The translations under genes were made by a program, and so were the position numbers. Below, in pieces: positions 19,165-30,288 of a DNA stretch of 64,000 nt; position 1 is the stretch's first letter; every line of letters starts with the position of its first letter. The stretch is taken from positions 84,763,803-84,827,802 of the forward strand of contig CM036755.1 of assembly GCA_020796225.1 (NCBI GenBank), given 5' to 3'. Source of the stretch: Arion vulgaris (Eukaryota; Mollusca; Gastropoda; Stylommatophora; Arionidae). The notes beneath the pieces are model-generated. The model worked only from the letters and a program-made list of their open reading frames with translations. It did not search any database and was not told the DNA's origin.

Positions 19165-19990
19165 AGCGATTCTGTTGTCATTCTTCTGTTGTGTGTTGTC
19201 ATTCTTCTGTTGTGTGTTGTCATTCTTCTGTTGTGTGTTGTCATTCTTCTGTTGTGTGTTGTCATTCTTCTGTTGTGTGTTGTCATTCTTATGTTGTGTG
19301 TTGTCATTCTAGTGTTGTGTGTTGTCATTCTTCTGTTGTGTGTTGTCATTCTTCTGTTGTGTGTTGTCATTTTAGTGTTGCGTGTTGTCATTCTTCTGTT
19401 ATGTGTTGTTATTCTAGTGTTGCGTGTTGTCATTCTTCTGTTATGTGTTGTTATTCTAGTGTTGCGGTGTCATTCTTCTGTTAGTGTTGTTATTCTAGTG
19501 TTGCGTGTTGTCATTCTTCTGTTATGTGTTGTTATTCTAGTGTTGAGTGTTGTCATTCTTCTGTTATGTGTTGTTATTCTAGTGTTGAGTGTTGTCATTC
19601 TTCTGTTGTGTGTTGTCATTCTTCTGTTGTGTGTTGTCATTCTTCTGTTGTGTGTTGTATTCTTATGTTTGTGTTGTCATTCTTCTGTTATGTGTTGTTC
19701 ATTCTAGTGTTGGTGTTGTCATTCTTTGTTGTGTGTTGTCATTCTCTGTTGTGTGTTGTTATTCTAGTGTTGGTGTTGTCATTCTTCTGTTGTGTGTTGT
19801 TATTCTAGTGTTGCGTGTTGTATTCTTCTTTGTGTGTTGTCATTCTTCTGTTGTGTGTTGTCATTCTTCTGTTGTGTGTTGTCATTCTAGTGTTGTGTGT
19901 TGTCATTCTTTGTTGTGTGTTTCATTCTTCTGTTGTGTTGTCATTCTAGTGTTGTGTGTTGTCATTCTTCTGTTGTGTGTTGTCTTTCAG
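19165..19990. repeat. 21-bp minisatellite, about 39 copies
   Basis: The unit is gttgtgtgttgtcattcttc plus t, with a second unit type (ttattctagtgttgcgtg) alternating in the middle. Open frames on both strands (Cys-His-Ser-Val type) are artefacts of the period. Confidence 0.93.
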
Positions 19991-20066
19991 GTGTGCATTA
20001 GAATTGTCTGTCCATCTTGCCTGGTGTAGCTGTTAGGGATGTGTGGTTGTCATTGTTTGCTTCCAG

Positions 20067-20095
20067 GGCAGATTGAATTCGCACTCATGTTGTGG
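20067..20095 (+). CDS. possible 29-nt microexon of gene 1
   Basis: The exon ending at 18459 exits in phase 0, while the exon at 20232 reads only with entry phase 2, so an exon of length 2 modulo 3 is expected. Here tttgcttccag is followed by 29 bases coding GRLNSHSCCG when joined to the next exon. The donor (gtgtct) is weak. This satisfies the phase requirement but has no other support. Confidence 0.22.
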
Positions 20096-20190
20096 GTGTC
20101 TTTCAATGTCATTCGTTAGTCTGCATTTGTTGTCTTTCAATGTATTCGTTGTCTGCATTTGTTGTCTTTCAATGTATTCGTTGCATGAAG
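20095..20190. repeat. about 33-bp repeat, 3 copies
   Basis: The unit is tgtctttcaatgtattcgtt plus gtctgcatttgt. It lies about 40 bases before the exon at 20232. Confidence 0.8.
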
Positions 20191-20231
20191 CTATGCACAT
20201 TCTTCTATACATTTTATTATATATTTTTCAG

Positions 20232-20394
20232 ATATTCACAACTCCGTGCTTTAACTTTAGCTAGCAACAATGGAAACTTCATGCCACCATTGTTGACACC
20301 TACCTTTATGCCAATCAATCAGGGCATGGTCACAGATAATTTAACACAGCGGAGGTGTAGTAGGAACAAGTGTGACGACAGGTTCGGTTGTGAG
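20232..20394 (+). CDS. gene 1 exon, Cys-containing end
   Basis: The acceptor is ttattatatatttttcag and the donor gtaaac. Only one frame is open. It reads YSQLRALTLASNNGNFMPP, then LLTPTFMPINQGMVTDN and LTQRRCSRNKCDDRFGCE. The end carries three cysteines (RRCSRNKCDDRFGC). Entry requires two bases from the previous exon; exit is phase 0, which fits the exon at 37974. A 17-kb transposon- and array-rich intron would follow. Confidence 0.68.
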
Positions 20395-20479
20395 GTAAAC
20401 AGAGATAGAGATATTTGTTTGTCTATTTGCATTCTTCAATTTTTCTTCTTCCAAAACTCCATACCGACAACTTGTTAAC

Positions 20480-20835
20480 CACTCTATGATGTGCGTGTGA
20501 TTATATGTTGTGCCAGAATGGAAGCTAGTCGCATACCAAAACAAATGTTGTTTTGTGAACTTTCGGAGGAGAAGAGGCACCAGGTCAGACCACGCTCAGA
20601 CATAAATATGTCTGCAAGGCTCAATGAAGAACATTTTTATAGATCCGGACACATGCGAAAAGCTTGATGATGATAGAGTTGTGTGGAAAGCAATATTGCT
20701 CAAGAGCGCAGATTATTTTGAGAAGAGATGTATGTATGAGCAGAAAGACAAGAGAGGAAAGCGAAAACTCTGAAGTTCTCACAGTAGAACACTTACCAAT
20801 TAACCGTCTGTAAAGACGAAAAAGCTCATATATAT
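20480..20835 (+). pseudogene. LINE 3' coding remnant
   Basis: The + strand reads RMEASRIPKQMLFCELSEEK, then DINMSARL and GHMRKA, with stops. It is homologous to the - strand remnant at 40570-41120 (RILKQMLFCELSEERG). Confidence 0.72.
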
Positions 20836-20854
20836 ATGTTGTGCCAGTTATGCG

Positions 20855-20995
20855 TCTGCAAGTAGGCCCGCACATCCGACTTCCGCGACGCTTTTTTTTT
20901 CTAGGGTATTTTTCCTAGGCCCCTACATCAGTCGACTCTTACGACATGCCTTGCAGGTCGCAGTGGCACTATTCTTTACTTCCCTTTCGGGCCCC
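20855..20995 (-). mobile_element. interspersed element family D, copy in reverse orientation
   Basis: gcctgcaaggcatgtcgtaag-type sequence appears as its complement (cgacatgccttgcaggtcgc; gtcgactcttacgaca). Confidence 0.65.
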
Positions 20996-21055
20996 AGCAC
21001 CATTCGGGCGGATGTTCTTATCATTCATGTTAACCAATCACCTATACGCTGACAT

Positions 21056-21495
21056 GATTATAAACTGACTTATGAGATCGAGTTCCTATTTCTATCGGAG
21101 ACAGACGGTACTACATAAGTCTTGTGTTCAAGTTGGGAATATACAATACACCTTGGTAGTTGGTAAATCGATAAATGTAAAATGTAACACCACATATCAG
21201 ACAAAATTCATGAAAATGATTGAAATACAATTTCATGCAAAAATGTCTTAATCCTCAAATTTGTATCGTGTACCATCGCTGTTGCTACGAAGCTCGTGCA
21301 CTATGATCGATATCGTGTTGTGTAAGATATATATCAAGCCATGCTTGGTTAATCTCCGAAGTGCAATGATGACGGTCCTATCGTTGCTACGAAGCTCGAG
21401 CACTATGATCGATATCGTGTTGTGTAAGATATATATCAAGCCATGCTTGGTTAATCTCTGAAGTGCAATGATGACGGTCACGTCACAGCTCACTT
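21056..21495 (+). mobile_element. SINE family B copy, diverged, with duplicated 3' domain
   Basis: The body at 21056-21200 (tgagatcgagttcctatttc) leads to the 3' domain. The 3' domain is tandemly duplicated. Confidence 0.6.
21282..21485. repeat. 102-bp tandem duplication of the SINE-B 3' domain
   Basis: ttgctacgaagctcg recurs at 21282 and 21384, exactly 102 bp apart, with almost identical content through gcaatgatgacggtc. Confidence 0.92.
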
Positions 21496-21879
21496 GATCG
21501 ATATCTGTGTAAATATCGCGCTTTAATCTAACATGCTAAATCTTATCTAAACCACTTTCACAATCTGTCTCAGAAAAATAATGAACATCAAATGGCAGGA
21601 TATGATCCCAGACACAGAGGTCATAAAAAGAGCTGCTCTACCCAGCATCTATGCAATCTTGATGCAGTCCCAGACGCAACTACATTTCTTTGGATGATAA
21701 TTGTGTGATTATCATCACCCGTGACAGAAGAGTATCAACAATCAATCAATTAATGAATAATGACTTTCACGTCATGCAACACTCATGAATGCAGCATGAC
21801 TATACAAATAAAACAGAAACCCCTAGCAATATCAGACCTTTCTTTCTTTCTCGAATACTGTATGCCTCACAGCGTCAGG

Positions 21880-23500
21880 TCAGGAAGAGATTTCTAAAAC
21901 GGGCCTAGTATGCGCTTCGTAGATAGTCTCTTTCGTCGCCTCTGTTATCTCTGAGGTCCATCTTTGCGTGGCCGGCCTTTTGCTTTGTACCCATTGTATC
22001 GGAGCAGCATTGCTCTTTGGGTGCACTGTCTGGTGGTAATCTGCTTACGTGGCCGAACCATTTAATTTGTTGTTTCTTGATGAAGTCTAGTACTGATGTT
22101 GTACCCACTTTTTCCTGATGTCTTCATTTCTCAACCGGTCTCTTCTTGTTACACCCAGCATTCTGCGTAGACACTTCATCTCTGTTGTGACTAGTTTTCT
22201 TCTATCGTTTGTTGTCAGCGTCCAGGTTTGGCACTGGTAACATAATGTGCGGAGAAAGATTGTGTTGAACATTGCTCTTTTTGTGTTCATGGTGACGTGA
22301 TTGCATCTTAAAACTGGCGCCATTTGCCCTATCATTTGATTTGCTTTGTTGCATCTGTGTTGAATTTCATTAGTTATTCTTCCGTTTGCTGAAAAAATGC
22401 TCCCCAGGTATGTGAAATCTTTTACTTGATTTAGTAGATGATTATCGATGGAGATATTGGTAGTGTTTTCCTCTCTGGCGAATGTCATTACTTCTGTTTT
22501 GTCGATGTTTATTCTCATGTTGTATTCGTTACATGCTAACTGGAGTCTGTTAATGTGTTGTTGTAGTTGTTCTTCTGTTGTTGATATGATTGCCTGATCG
22601 TCTGCAAAAAGAAATTCATTTAAGAGTTCTCCGAGGTTGTTTCCTTCGCTGGTGTTAGCTATTTTACAGATGTGGTCAATATACGTGATGAACAGCAGCG
22701 GGGATAGTACGCAATCTTGTCTTACTCCTGACCCTACGTGAAACCTTTCTGATAATCCTGTATTGTTCTAATCGTACATTGGCTGTCAGTATAAATGTTC
22801 TTGCAAAGGTTGATTAGGTGTTCATTAACCCCATAGGTTGTTAGTATTTTCCACAACTTGTGCCTATCTACGCGGTCGAACGCTTTTTCCTGATCTACAA
22901 ATGCAACGTGTAGATGTTTGTCGGATTCGATAGTCCTTTCTACTAACTGTCTGAGGGCGAATATTGCGTCTGTACAGCTTTTGTTCTTCCTGAATCCCAT
23001 TTGGGAGATTAAGCTGTGGCTCGATGATGTGGTGGAGCCTTTTCTCAAGTATTTTGCAGAATATTTTCCCAGTGTGGCTCAGTAGCGCTATGCCTCTATA
23101 CTTTGTACAGTCCCTCTTGCTACCTTTCTTCTTCCAGATGGGAACAATTGTAGCATTCCTCCAATCTTCTGGTGTTTCTTGTGTGATCCAGACGTGGTTG
23201 AATAGGCTATGGAGCCAGCTGATTCCTACCTCTTTAGTTGCTTTGATTAGATCGGCCGGGATATTGTCTGGGCCTGGTGTTTTATTAGGTGGGCCATATT
23301 TACAGCATTTCTGATCTCTGATAGTGTTATGCTTGGTTCTACTTCTGAAGTTACATTTACTGTGTGTTCTTGAGTGTTCGGTTGGTCCTCTTGTTGTAGG
23401 TTGAGAAGTTCACTAAAGTATTGTCGCCATCTGTTCATTATCATTTTTGGATCATTAAGAGCTTGGCCGTTTTCATCGTTAATAATTTCAGTTGGGTCAT
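21880..23500 (-). pseudogene. LINE reverse transcriptase with catalytic FADD, broken
   Basis: The - strand gives, in order, MNRWRQYFSELLNLQQEDQ, then GFRKNKSCTDAIFALRQLVE (fingers/palm) and HVAFVDQEKAFDRVDRHKLW. These are followed by the catalytic core NEFLFADDQAIISTTEEQLQ near 22560-22620, MRINIDKTEVMTFA, VKDFTYLGSIFSANG, and the C-terminal FIKKQQIKWFGHVSRLP. The FADD box supplies two metal-binding Asp residues. Several frameshifts and the missing endonuclease make it inactive. It belongs to the same subfamily as 25345-25850 and 16868-17205. Confidence 0.9.
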
Positions 23501-23660
23501 ATTGTTTATATGATCATAATATCAGACCTTACTGTATGAAATGCTTGTCACTTAGTGTGTCTAGTCTGCCGGAGGTAGGAGAACCAATTCCTTTCCTTAC
23601 GTGTGGAACGTTGAGTGTGAATTAAATACACATTTCTCTTGAGTCCGTGTCGATAGGCTA

Positions 23661-23900
23661 ACACATTAAGTTAATATCCTCCATCAGTAACATTTAATCA
23701 GGTGTCATGCCTGACGGTGCAGTCGATCATGTCTCTACACATTAAGTTAATATCCTCCATCAGTAACATTTAATCAGGTGTCATGCCTGACGGTGCAGTC
23801 GATCATGTCTCTACACATTAAGTTAATATCCTCCATCAGCAACATTTAATCGGTGCATGTCCTGACGGCGAGTCGATCATGTCTGACGGCGTAGTCGATC
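23661..23900. repeat. 76-bp repeat, 3 copies
   Basis: acacattaagttaatatcct recurs at 23661, 23737 and 23813; the third copy is degraded at its end. Confidence 0.9.
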
Positions 23901-24155
23901 ATGTCTCTACGCAGATATTCTCTCACGGTATTTTCAGGTTTCATTATAGTCGATCCCGTTGTCGAAGCACGATGTCAAACATTGCAACATCTTCTCCCTG
24001 TCTTTCCCGATCTTTCTTTCCCTGAATTTTACCTGTAGTCACCAAATGCTTTAAACCTCTTTTTCGCATTATATGCCTGAATAACCTTGATTGTCTGATT
24101 CTTATTCTTTTGATAAGGTTTCTTTGTGTGCAGGCCTTATCATTATAAACCTGAA
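23900..24155 (-). pseudogene. LINE C-terminal remnant
   Basis: The - strand reads RIRIRQSRLFRHIMRKRGLK, then HLVTTGKIQGKKDRE, the same tail type as 206-430 (LEHIVTTGKIEGRR). Confidence 0.7.
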
Positions 24156-24252
24156 AATATTATCAATATTATCTTTCTTTTATTATCCTCGCAGCCTCAA
24201 GGAATAGACCAATGAAGACAGAGATGAAACACACAGAGAAATAATATCTCTC

Positions 24253-24500
24253 AGAGGAACTAACATGAACAACGCCTACCTCTATATATTAATAGAGGAA
24301 CTAACATGAACAACGCCTACCTCTATATATTAATAGAGGAACTAACATGAACAACGTCTACCTCTATATATTAATAGAGGAACTAACATGGATAACGCCT
24401 ACCTCTATATATTAATAGAGGAACTAACATGGACAACGCCTACCTCTATATATTAATAGAGGAACTAACATGGACAACGTCTACCTCTATATATTAATAT
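24253..24500. repeat. 41-bp repeat with a hairpin in each unit, 6 copies
   Basis: The unit is agaggaactaacatgaacaa, then cgcctacctctatatattaa plus t. Each unit junction contains cctctatatattaatagagg, which folds as a 7-bp stem. Confidence 0.9.
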
Positions 24501-24519
24501 CATGTATTGAATAAATAAG

Positions 24520-25340
24520 TGTTGCTCTGTATAGGAAAAATTGTAACATGATTATACAGTTGTAAGGGGGCAGTCATAGCATGGATACCGACAAAATACG
24601 ATCCTTACATTTCTTGGTATCTAATTAAAGGTTAGCCGAATTGTGGACACATTTCATAATACATTTTTAGAATTGGAAAAACTAGTTTTCAAGTTATGAT
24701 GACTCAAAGATCATGAAAACTTCTTCGCATGGATGGTTTTTGATTGTGTTCAAAATTCAACAGTTCATGATAATGATTACATCATAACTTGGTCAAATAT
24801 TAACCAATCATCATGTCATTTTGCTGCTGTGTTTACATTAGAATTGTCTATAGCGTATACTATTGGCATTCCAATATCTTAATTATATTAATTTGTATAT
24901 TTTTTCACATTAGACAATTTAAAAACCATTAAAAAAATAATTTTCAGGATATCAAAATATAAAATCCATTAAAGATATACTATTTTCTATTATACTTGCC
25001 AAACTCACACAATCTGTGTGTATGCTGTTTAATTTGAATGAATTTGACTGTATCATTTCACAAAAAAATATGTACAAATTGATAGCTGTATTTTGCACAT
25101 ATCTAAAATAATTGTTCAATTCAAAATTCTCATGTAATTTCTTGTATATAATGAAGCCAAGAGACAATTACATTAATAAATAGATTAATGAATTGTTAAA
25201 AACATCTGAAAATCTCGGATCAAAATCCTGAAAATGGAATGTTTAATAGTTATTTTACTAACGGCACCCAATCTCTACTAGAACTGCCACCAGTTTTTAG
25301 AAGTACATACGTAGGAGGCATTTTGTTCAGCAAATTGAAG
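24520..25340. other. AT-rich unassigned sequence
   Basis: No frame, splice-flanked stretch, tandem array or known element type was recognised. AT-rich with short homopolymers. Confidence 0.45.
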
Positions 25341-25344
25341 AATA

Positions 25345-25850
25345 GATAACGAAATCTAACATAGATGCAATAGAGGCAATACAATCATAGGACAAATGGC
25401 ACCAATTTTGAAATGCAAATATGTCACTATGAAGAATAAAAGAGCTGTGTACAGCACAATCTTTCTACCAACACTATACTATCAGTGCCAAACCTGGACG
25501 CTGACATCAAATGATAGAAGAAAACTAGTCATGACAGAGATGAAGGGTTTACGCAGAATGTTGGGTGTAACAAGAAGAGACCGGCTGAAAAATGAAGACA
25601 TAGAAAAAGTGGGTACAACATCAATACTGAACTTCATCAAGAAACAACAAATGAAATGGTTCGGCCACATAAACAGATTACCAACAGACAGTGCGCCTCA
25701 CAGAGAAATGCTACTCTGATACAGTGGATATAAAGAAAAACGACAGTCCACTCAAAAGGTGGACATCAGAGATAACAAAGGAAGTGAAAAACACTATTTA
25801 TGCAGCACGGACATTACTAGATGTGAACAGAAAAATCTAGTTGATGAAAA
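25345..25850 (+). pseudogene. LINE 3' coding remnant
   Basis: Reads MAPILKCKYVTMKNKRAVYS, LPTLYYQCQTWTLTSNDRRK, LRRMLGVTRRDRLKNED and FIKKQQMKWFGHINRLP. The frame is nearly intact for 107 codons. It is closely related to the - strand element at 21880-23500. The 5' part is missing. Confidence 0.85.
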
Positions 25851-25972
25851 CTGACTTTTCGATAAGTTTTATAAAACGCTGTATAAGCATTAATGTATAT
25901 GTAAATATTTTATGAATCCATGTTTATTTATTGCTGAAAAGTGTTAATAATACTGATAATCCTTAGTGTTAA

Positions 25973-25975
<3 letters not shown>

Positions 25976-26003
<28 letters not shown>
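25976..26003. repeat. (TG)n microsatellite
   Basis: About 14 TG units. Confidence 0.95.
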
Positions 26004-26005
<2 letters not shown>

Positions 26006-26136
26006 CGTCATATAACCTTGTTCTGACCTGTTGCGTTGTCTTAATGAACTTGACTTCATCTAAAAATACGTCACGTGACATGAGTGATCTTATGTGCTAA
26101 TATTTGCACTTGAGCTTAATTTCTGTATGTTACATC

Positions 26137-26400
26137 GGTCTCTGTAGCGTTAAGGTTAGGTACTCGTCTCTCGTGCCAAAGTACAGGTTTGCTTCCTCGT
26201 GGAACCATCTATACATTTTCTAGAGATCTCTATTCGCAGTGTAGGTCAGATTGAGTTCCTATTCCTATCGTAGATGGACGATAAAGAGTCGATTCCGTGT
26301 TCAATTTGAGCAAGTAAAAGAACCCTTGGTAGTTCACAATCAAGAAGAGCAGGCTGAAAAGTGGCTGCCAAGGCAAAATTAATTAAATAAGATTAAAAAT
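26137..26400 (+). mobile_element. SINE family B, head and body
   Basis: tRNA-like head (tctgtagcgttaaggttagg; acaggtttgcttcctcg) and body (agattgagttcctattccta; gaagagcaggctgaaaag). It meets the next copy tail to tail at about 26400. Confidence 0.78.
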
Positions 26401-26404
26401 AAAA

Positions 26405-26783
26405 TTTCAGATCTCTTTCTTACACAGGAAGACATCAACGACAGTACATGACCTCCGTAGCACAGGTGAGGGTTCCTGATGTAATTTAGAAGATGGTGAA
26501 GATATTTTGTACGAATTTAATTTTAATTTTTTCTAATCAATTTTGCCCGGGTTGCGGACTTCCACTTCTGCTCTTCACGATTTTAAATGCCAGGGGTTCT
26601 TTTACGTGCTCACATTGAACAGGACTTACGTTGTTCGTCCGTCTCCGATAGGATTAGGAACTCGATCTCACCTATACTGAGATCAGCGTTCTCTGGAAAA
26701 TTTCCAGATGGTTCCACCAGGTAGCAAACCAAGTACCTTTAACACGATAGTTGAAGACCTAACTTCTACGCCACAGAGACCAC
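26405..26783 (-). mobile_element. SINE family B, near full length, inverted
   Basis: - strand copy with 3' domain at 26405-26510, body (gataggattaggaactcgat on the + strand) and tRNA-like head at 26720-26783 (cttctacgccacagagacca). It forms a large inverted repeat with 26137-26400. Confidence 0.8.
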
Positions 26784-26794
26784 AATGAGATCAC

Positions 26795-27080
26795 GTTAGT
26801 ACATCCTTCTAGTACATCCTTCTAGTACATCCTTCTAGTACATCCTTCTAGTACATCCTTCTAGTACATCCTTCTAGTACATCCTTCTAGTACATCCTTC
26901 TAGTACATCTTCTAGTACATTTAGTCATCCTTCTAGTAACTTCTAGTACATCTCTAGTACTGTTCAAGTACATCCTTCTAGTACATCCTTCTACTTTCTA
27001 TATCCTTCTGACATCTCTAGTACATCTTTAGTACATCCTTCTCAACATCCTTCTGTTCGTTCTGTACATCCTAGTGACTT
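26795..27080. repeat. 13-bp repeat, about 20 copies, decaying to the right
   Basis: The unit is tagtacatccttc; nearly perfect at the left, increasingly broken after 26920. Confidence 0.92.
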
Positions 27081-27189
27081 CTTGTAATCCTTATCTTATG
27101 TTAGTGTTTACTTTATCTTCAGTTCAAGTAGAGACCTTTCTAGACATGTTTACATAATGATAGAACATTTGCCTGTTAGTTGTTCAGGC

Positions 27190-27295
27190 CGTTTTACTTG
27201 TACCTTTTTGTTACATTTCTTTCGTCAATTAGAGAAGCCGTTGTATTGTAAACATTTGTTTCGTCAATTAGAGAAGCCGTTGTATTGTGGTGTAA
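27190..27295. repeat. about 38-bp direct duplication
   Basis: cgtcaattagagaagccgtt followed by gtattgt occurs twice. Confidence 0.7.
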
Positions 27296-27524
27296 TAGGT
27301 CACTATTTTATAATTATTGATTACACATTCAATTGACAATGTTAATTTTGATTGTTATATTCTACTTGTTTTTATGTGGTATCTGATGTATTTAAATACG
27401 GTGACAAAGTAGTGCCAGAGTCAGTGAGCTGGCACTAAGACCCTACTAGTCCTCCTCGCCTCGTGGTGATCCTGGAAATAGATTGCTATACTGTAGTGTA
27501 GTTGAGAATCTCATGTTTCTTTGC

Positions 27525-28060
27525 GTCAAAAACTAACGTAAACAAACAACTATTTGTTAAAAACTAACGTAAACAAACACTATTTGTTAAAAGCTAACGT
27601 AAACAAACGACTATTTGTTAAACACTAATGTAAACAAACAACAGTTTGATAAAAACTAACGTAAACAAACACTATTTGTTAAAACAACGTAAACAAACGA
27701 CTATTTGTTAAACACTAACGTAAACAAACAACAGTTTGATAAAAACTAACGGTAAACAAAAAACAGTTTGATAAAAACTAACGGTAAACAAACAACAGTT
27801 TGATAAAAACTAACGGTAAACAAACAACAGTTTGATTAAAACTAAGTAAACAAACAACTATTTGTTAAACACTAACGTAAACAAACAACAGTTTGATAAA
27901 ATAACTGTAAACAAAACAGTTTGATAAAACTAACGGTAAACAAACAACAGTTTGATAAAACTAACGGTAAACAAACAACAGTTTGATAAAAACTAACGTA
28001 AACAAACAACTATTTGTTAAACACTAACGTAAACAAACAACAGTTTGATAAAACAAACGC
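27525..28060. repeat. about 31-bp repeat, 17 copies, two unit types
   Basis: Units aaaactaacgtaaacaaaca plus actatttgtt and a variant with acagtttgat alternate irregularly. Confidence 0.9.
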
Positions 28061-28069
28061 CCCAAAAAA

Positions 28070-28440
28070 TCAAACAACAAATTGATTAGATTCCAAATAA
28101 AGTATGAGTTTAGACTCGCGTACCTTGTGCTAGAAATTGAAACTTGTACTTTCGACTTCAGGATGGTGTTTGCAACTTTTGATGAAGAGATGGTTCCTCT
28201 TCCTATTTGTCCTAAATAACATCTCTATCACACGCCATTTTGTCCTAGATTCTTAATAACTCTCACAAACACAATATCTTCATTATACTTTTTAATTTTC
28301 TTCTTGAAAAATCATAGTATCAAAACATTATTGAGACAAACGTAGGCCTCATTGAGAGAAACGTAGTCCTCATTGAGAGCAAATGTTGAGAAGATGTAGA
28401 TGATCAACATTTTGTTGGCTCTGTAGTGTTTTATGAAAAT
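28070..28440. other. unassigned sequence
   Basis: Contains a short open stretch after tttcgacttcag (MVFATFDEEMVPLPICPK, then stop at about 28218) that is too short to call. The remainder is AT-rich with two copies of cctcattgagag at 28348-28380. Confidence 0.35.
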
Positions 28441-28444
28441 ATTT

Positions 28445-28810
28445 GAAGTGCAATGTGCAGGATGGGTTTGAAGAAACATCACTCCAACTGGTGTCTGGCA
28501 CAATTGAGGGACTGAGATGGTATGACATGGTCAGAAATGAGGAACTTATGGAGAGAATAAGACAGATTCCAGTGAACCAAGAGGTTAAAAAAGACGCTGG
28601 CGCTGGATAGAACACACTTTGCCAAAACCTGAGGGAAATATAACAAGAAGGGTACTTCCTGAACCGCAAGGACAGGAAAGAGGGACTTGAGAAATACACG
28701 GAGACGATTTGGAGGCAGAGATCAAGAATGAAGAAGAGCTGGAGGAGCTGCAGGAGATAGAAATGAAGACTTGGCATGAGTTGGTTGAGGGCCATGCCCA
28801 AATCTAAAAG
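28445..28810 (+). pseudogene. LINE C-terminal remnant
   Basis: Reads VRNEELMERIRQIPVNQEV, then RRWRWIEHTLPKPEGNITRR and VLPEPQGQERGLRNTRRR with frameshifts. The RRWRWIxHT motif matches the - strand remnant at 43565-44015. Confidence 0.72.
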
Positions 28811-28959
28811 GTAGAGAGAAAAGAGAGAGGAGCAAATAATGCTTGCATAGAAGAGAATACAGATTAGAATACTAAGAGCATGCACATTCACAGTAGCAAT
28901 GGATGGATGTGAAAATGTAGACATTTAATAAGACAGTGGTAAATCATATATCTGCTATT

Positions 28960-29330
28960 GAATATAAGTGTTACAGAGGAGACTCCACATTGTGACAGCG
29001 AGAGAAGAATATATCTATCTAGAAGAATCAAAATCAAATAAACGATGGAAGCTTACATTAAGTATATCGAAAATGGAAATATTTTGGTTATATCAAATGA
29101 TAGGAAGTGTTGGAGAAGATTATTATAGTAGGAACGATTCCTGCAAAATGGAGAAGAGGAAGACCAAGAAGAAGATGGATTCATGATGTAACTAATGATT
29201 GAACATAATGGGTGCAGAAGCTGGACATCTGGCCTATGAGAGAAAGAAGTTCAGAAAGATTGTTCTGTGGTAATTTCTGCTCTAGTCAAGCTACTAGATG
29301 ATGTTTATGCATTAAACCACTTTACCTAAC
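28960..29330 (+). pseudogene. LINE C-terminal remnant
   Basis: Frameshifted tail: KMEIFWLYQMIGSVG, then WRRGRPRRRWIHDVTND and GHLAYERKKFRKIVL. Same lineage as 7975-8330 (-). Confidence 0.68.
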
Positions 29331-29339
29331 GAATTGAAT

Positions 29340-29930
29340 AAAAACATGTTGTGGCTGATTTAATGAATGTTTGATAATATAATATTGCGTCGTCCCGAGG
29401 ACTACGCGTAAACGATGTCTCGACGGAATATCGAGCACTAAATTCCACCTTGTACAAAGCGTATAAAGCGTATAAAGCGTATAAAGCGTATAAAGCGTAT
29501 AAGAGAGCTCGCTTCAGGTGTCTCTTTATTTTAACCTGACGCTGACAAGCAGCAAGGATTAAGATTAGATATCTGTATAATATTGGGACGTATTAGCATA
29601 GTGCATAAGCGTTCGCATATCGACGGACACTAGGATTGTTGTAGGTTTAAACCCACACTTGTCTTGTTCACAGGAAGGTTTGAGTGTGCTGAGGAAATTA
29701 GCAATCCTACCTCCGACACTAAGGCTTAGAAATGGGAAGACATAGACACTTCATACCCTATCATCTGTAAAAGCTAAGGGAAATTTATGATTATATATTC
29801 TTGAAATTGATATAGATCACCGTTCAGTTTCGAGAACATTGCCAAACAGGTAGCACTTGGTAGTTGATACGTTAATGAAACAATGATGCATTTTATTATA
29901 TAGTTAGACGTGTCTTTTCCTGACAACCAC
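29340..29930. other. unassigned sequence with a 9-bp repeat
   Basis: 29458-29503 holds five copies of gtataaagc. Around 29600-29690 a worn tRNA-SINE-like segment (attgttgtaggtttaaaccc) is visible. No gene is supported. Confidence 0.45.
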
Positions 29931-29999
29931 AGGGGATATTAAACAAGGGCAACATACTCAACACAGTTGGAAACATATATTAGGATGACTAGATAAAGT

Positions 30000-30237
30000 C
30001 TTGTTCAAGACATGTTCAATTCATTGACCTGCAGTATGGAGGGAAAGACATGATTTTGCTATACATATGTATGTGTACGTTTAATGAGCGTTTAATCCCT
30101 TCAGCATATTTGGTAACATTGCATGATGATCAAATGAAATATTTCAGCTACAATGTTAATGCCAATATTGGTGAGAGGTATGTTGTTATTGCTGTTGAAC
30201 ACAAAACAACAACTAAATTGATTAACATCAGTTGTTA
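30000..30237 (+). other. open stretch of uncertain nature
   Basis: After ttgacctgcag at about 30033, a frame is open to a stop at 30237 (MILLYICMCTFNERLIPSA; HDDQMKYFSYNVNANIGER; then TTKLINISC). The texture is protein-like, but there is no homology I recognise and no clear partner exon. It lies just beyond the stop codon of gene 2 on the opposite strand. Confidence 0.2.
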
Positions 30238-30288
30238 GCAAAAGAAGATATCTCCAACTTTAGTTTTCCCAACAACAGAACAAAATGA

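Noticed and set aside
19044..20029. Cys/His/Val-rich frames as metal-binding or membrane proteins
   Set aside because: Generated by the 21-bp array; open on both strands.
28190..28220. Short terminal exon MVFATFDEEMVPLPICPK
   Set aside because: Only 18 codons, weak acceptor context, and frame incompatible with the preceding gene 1 exon.
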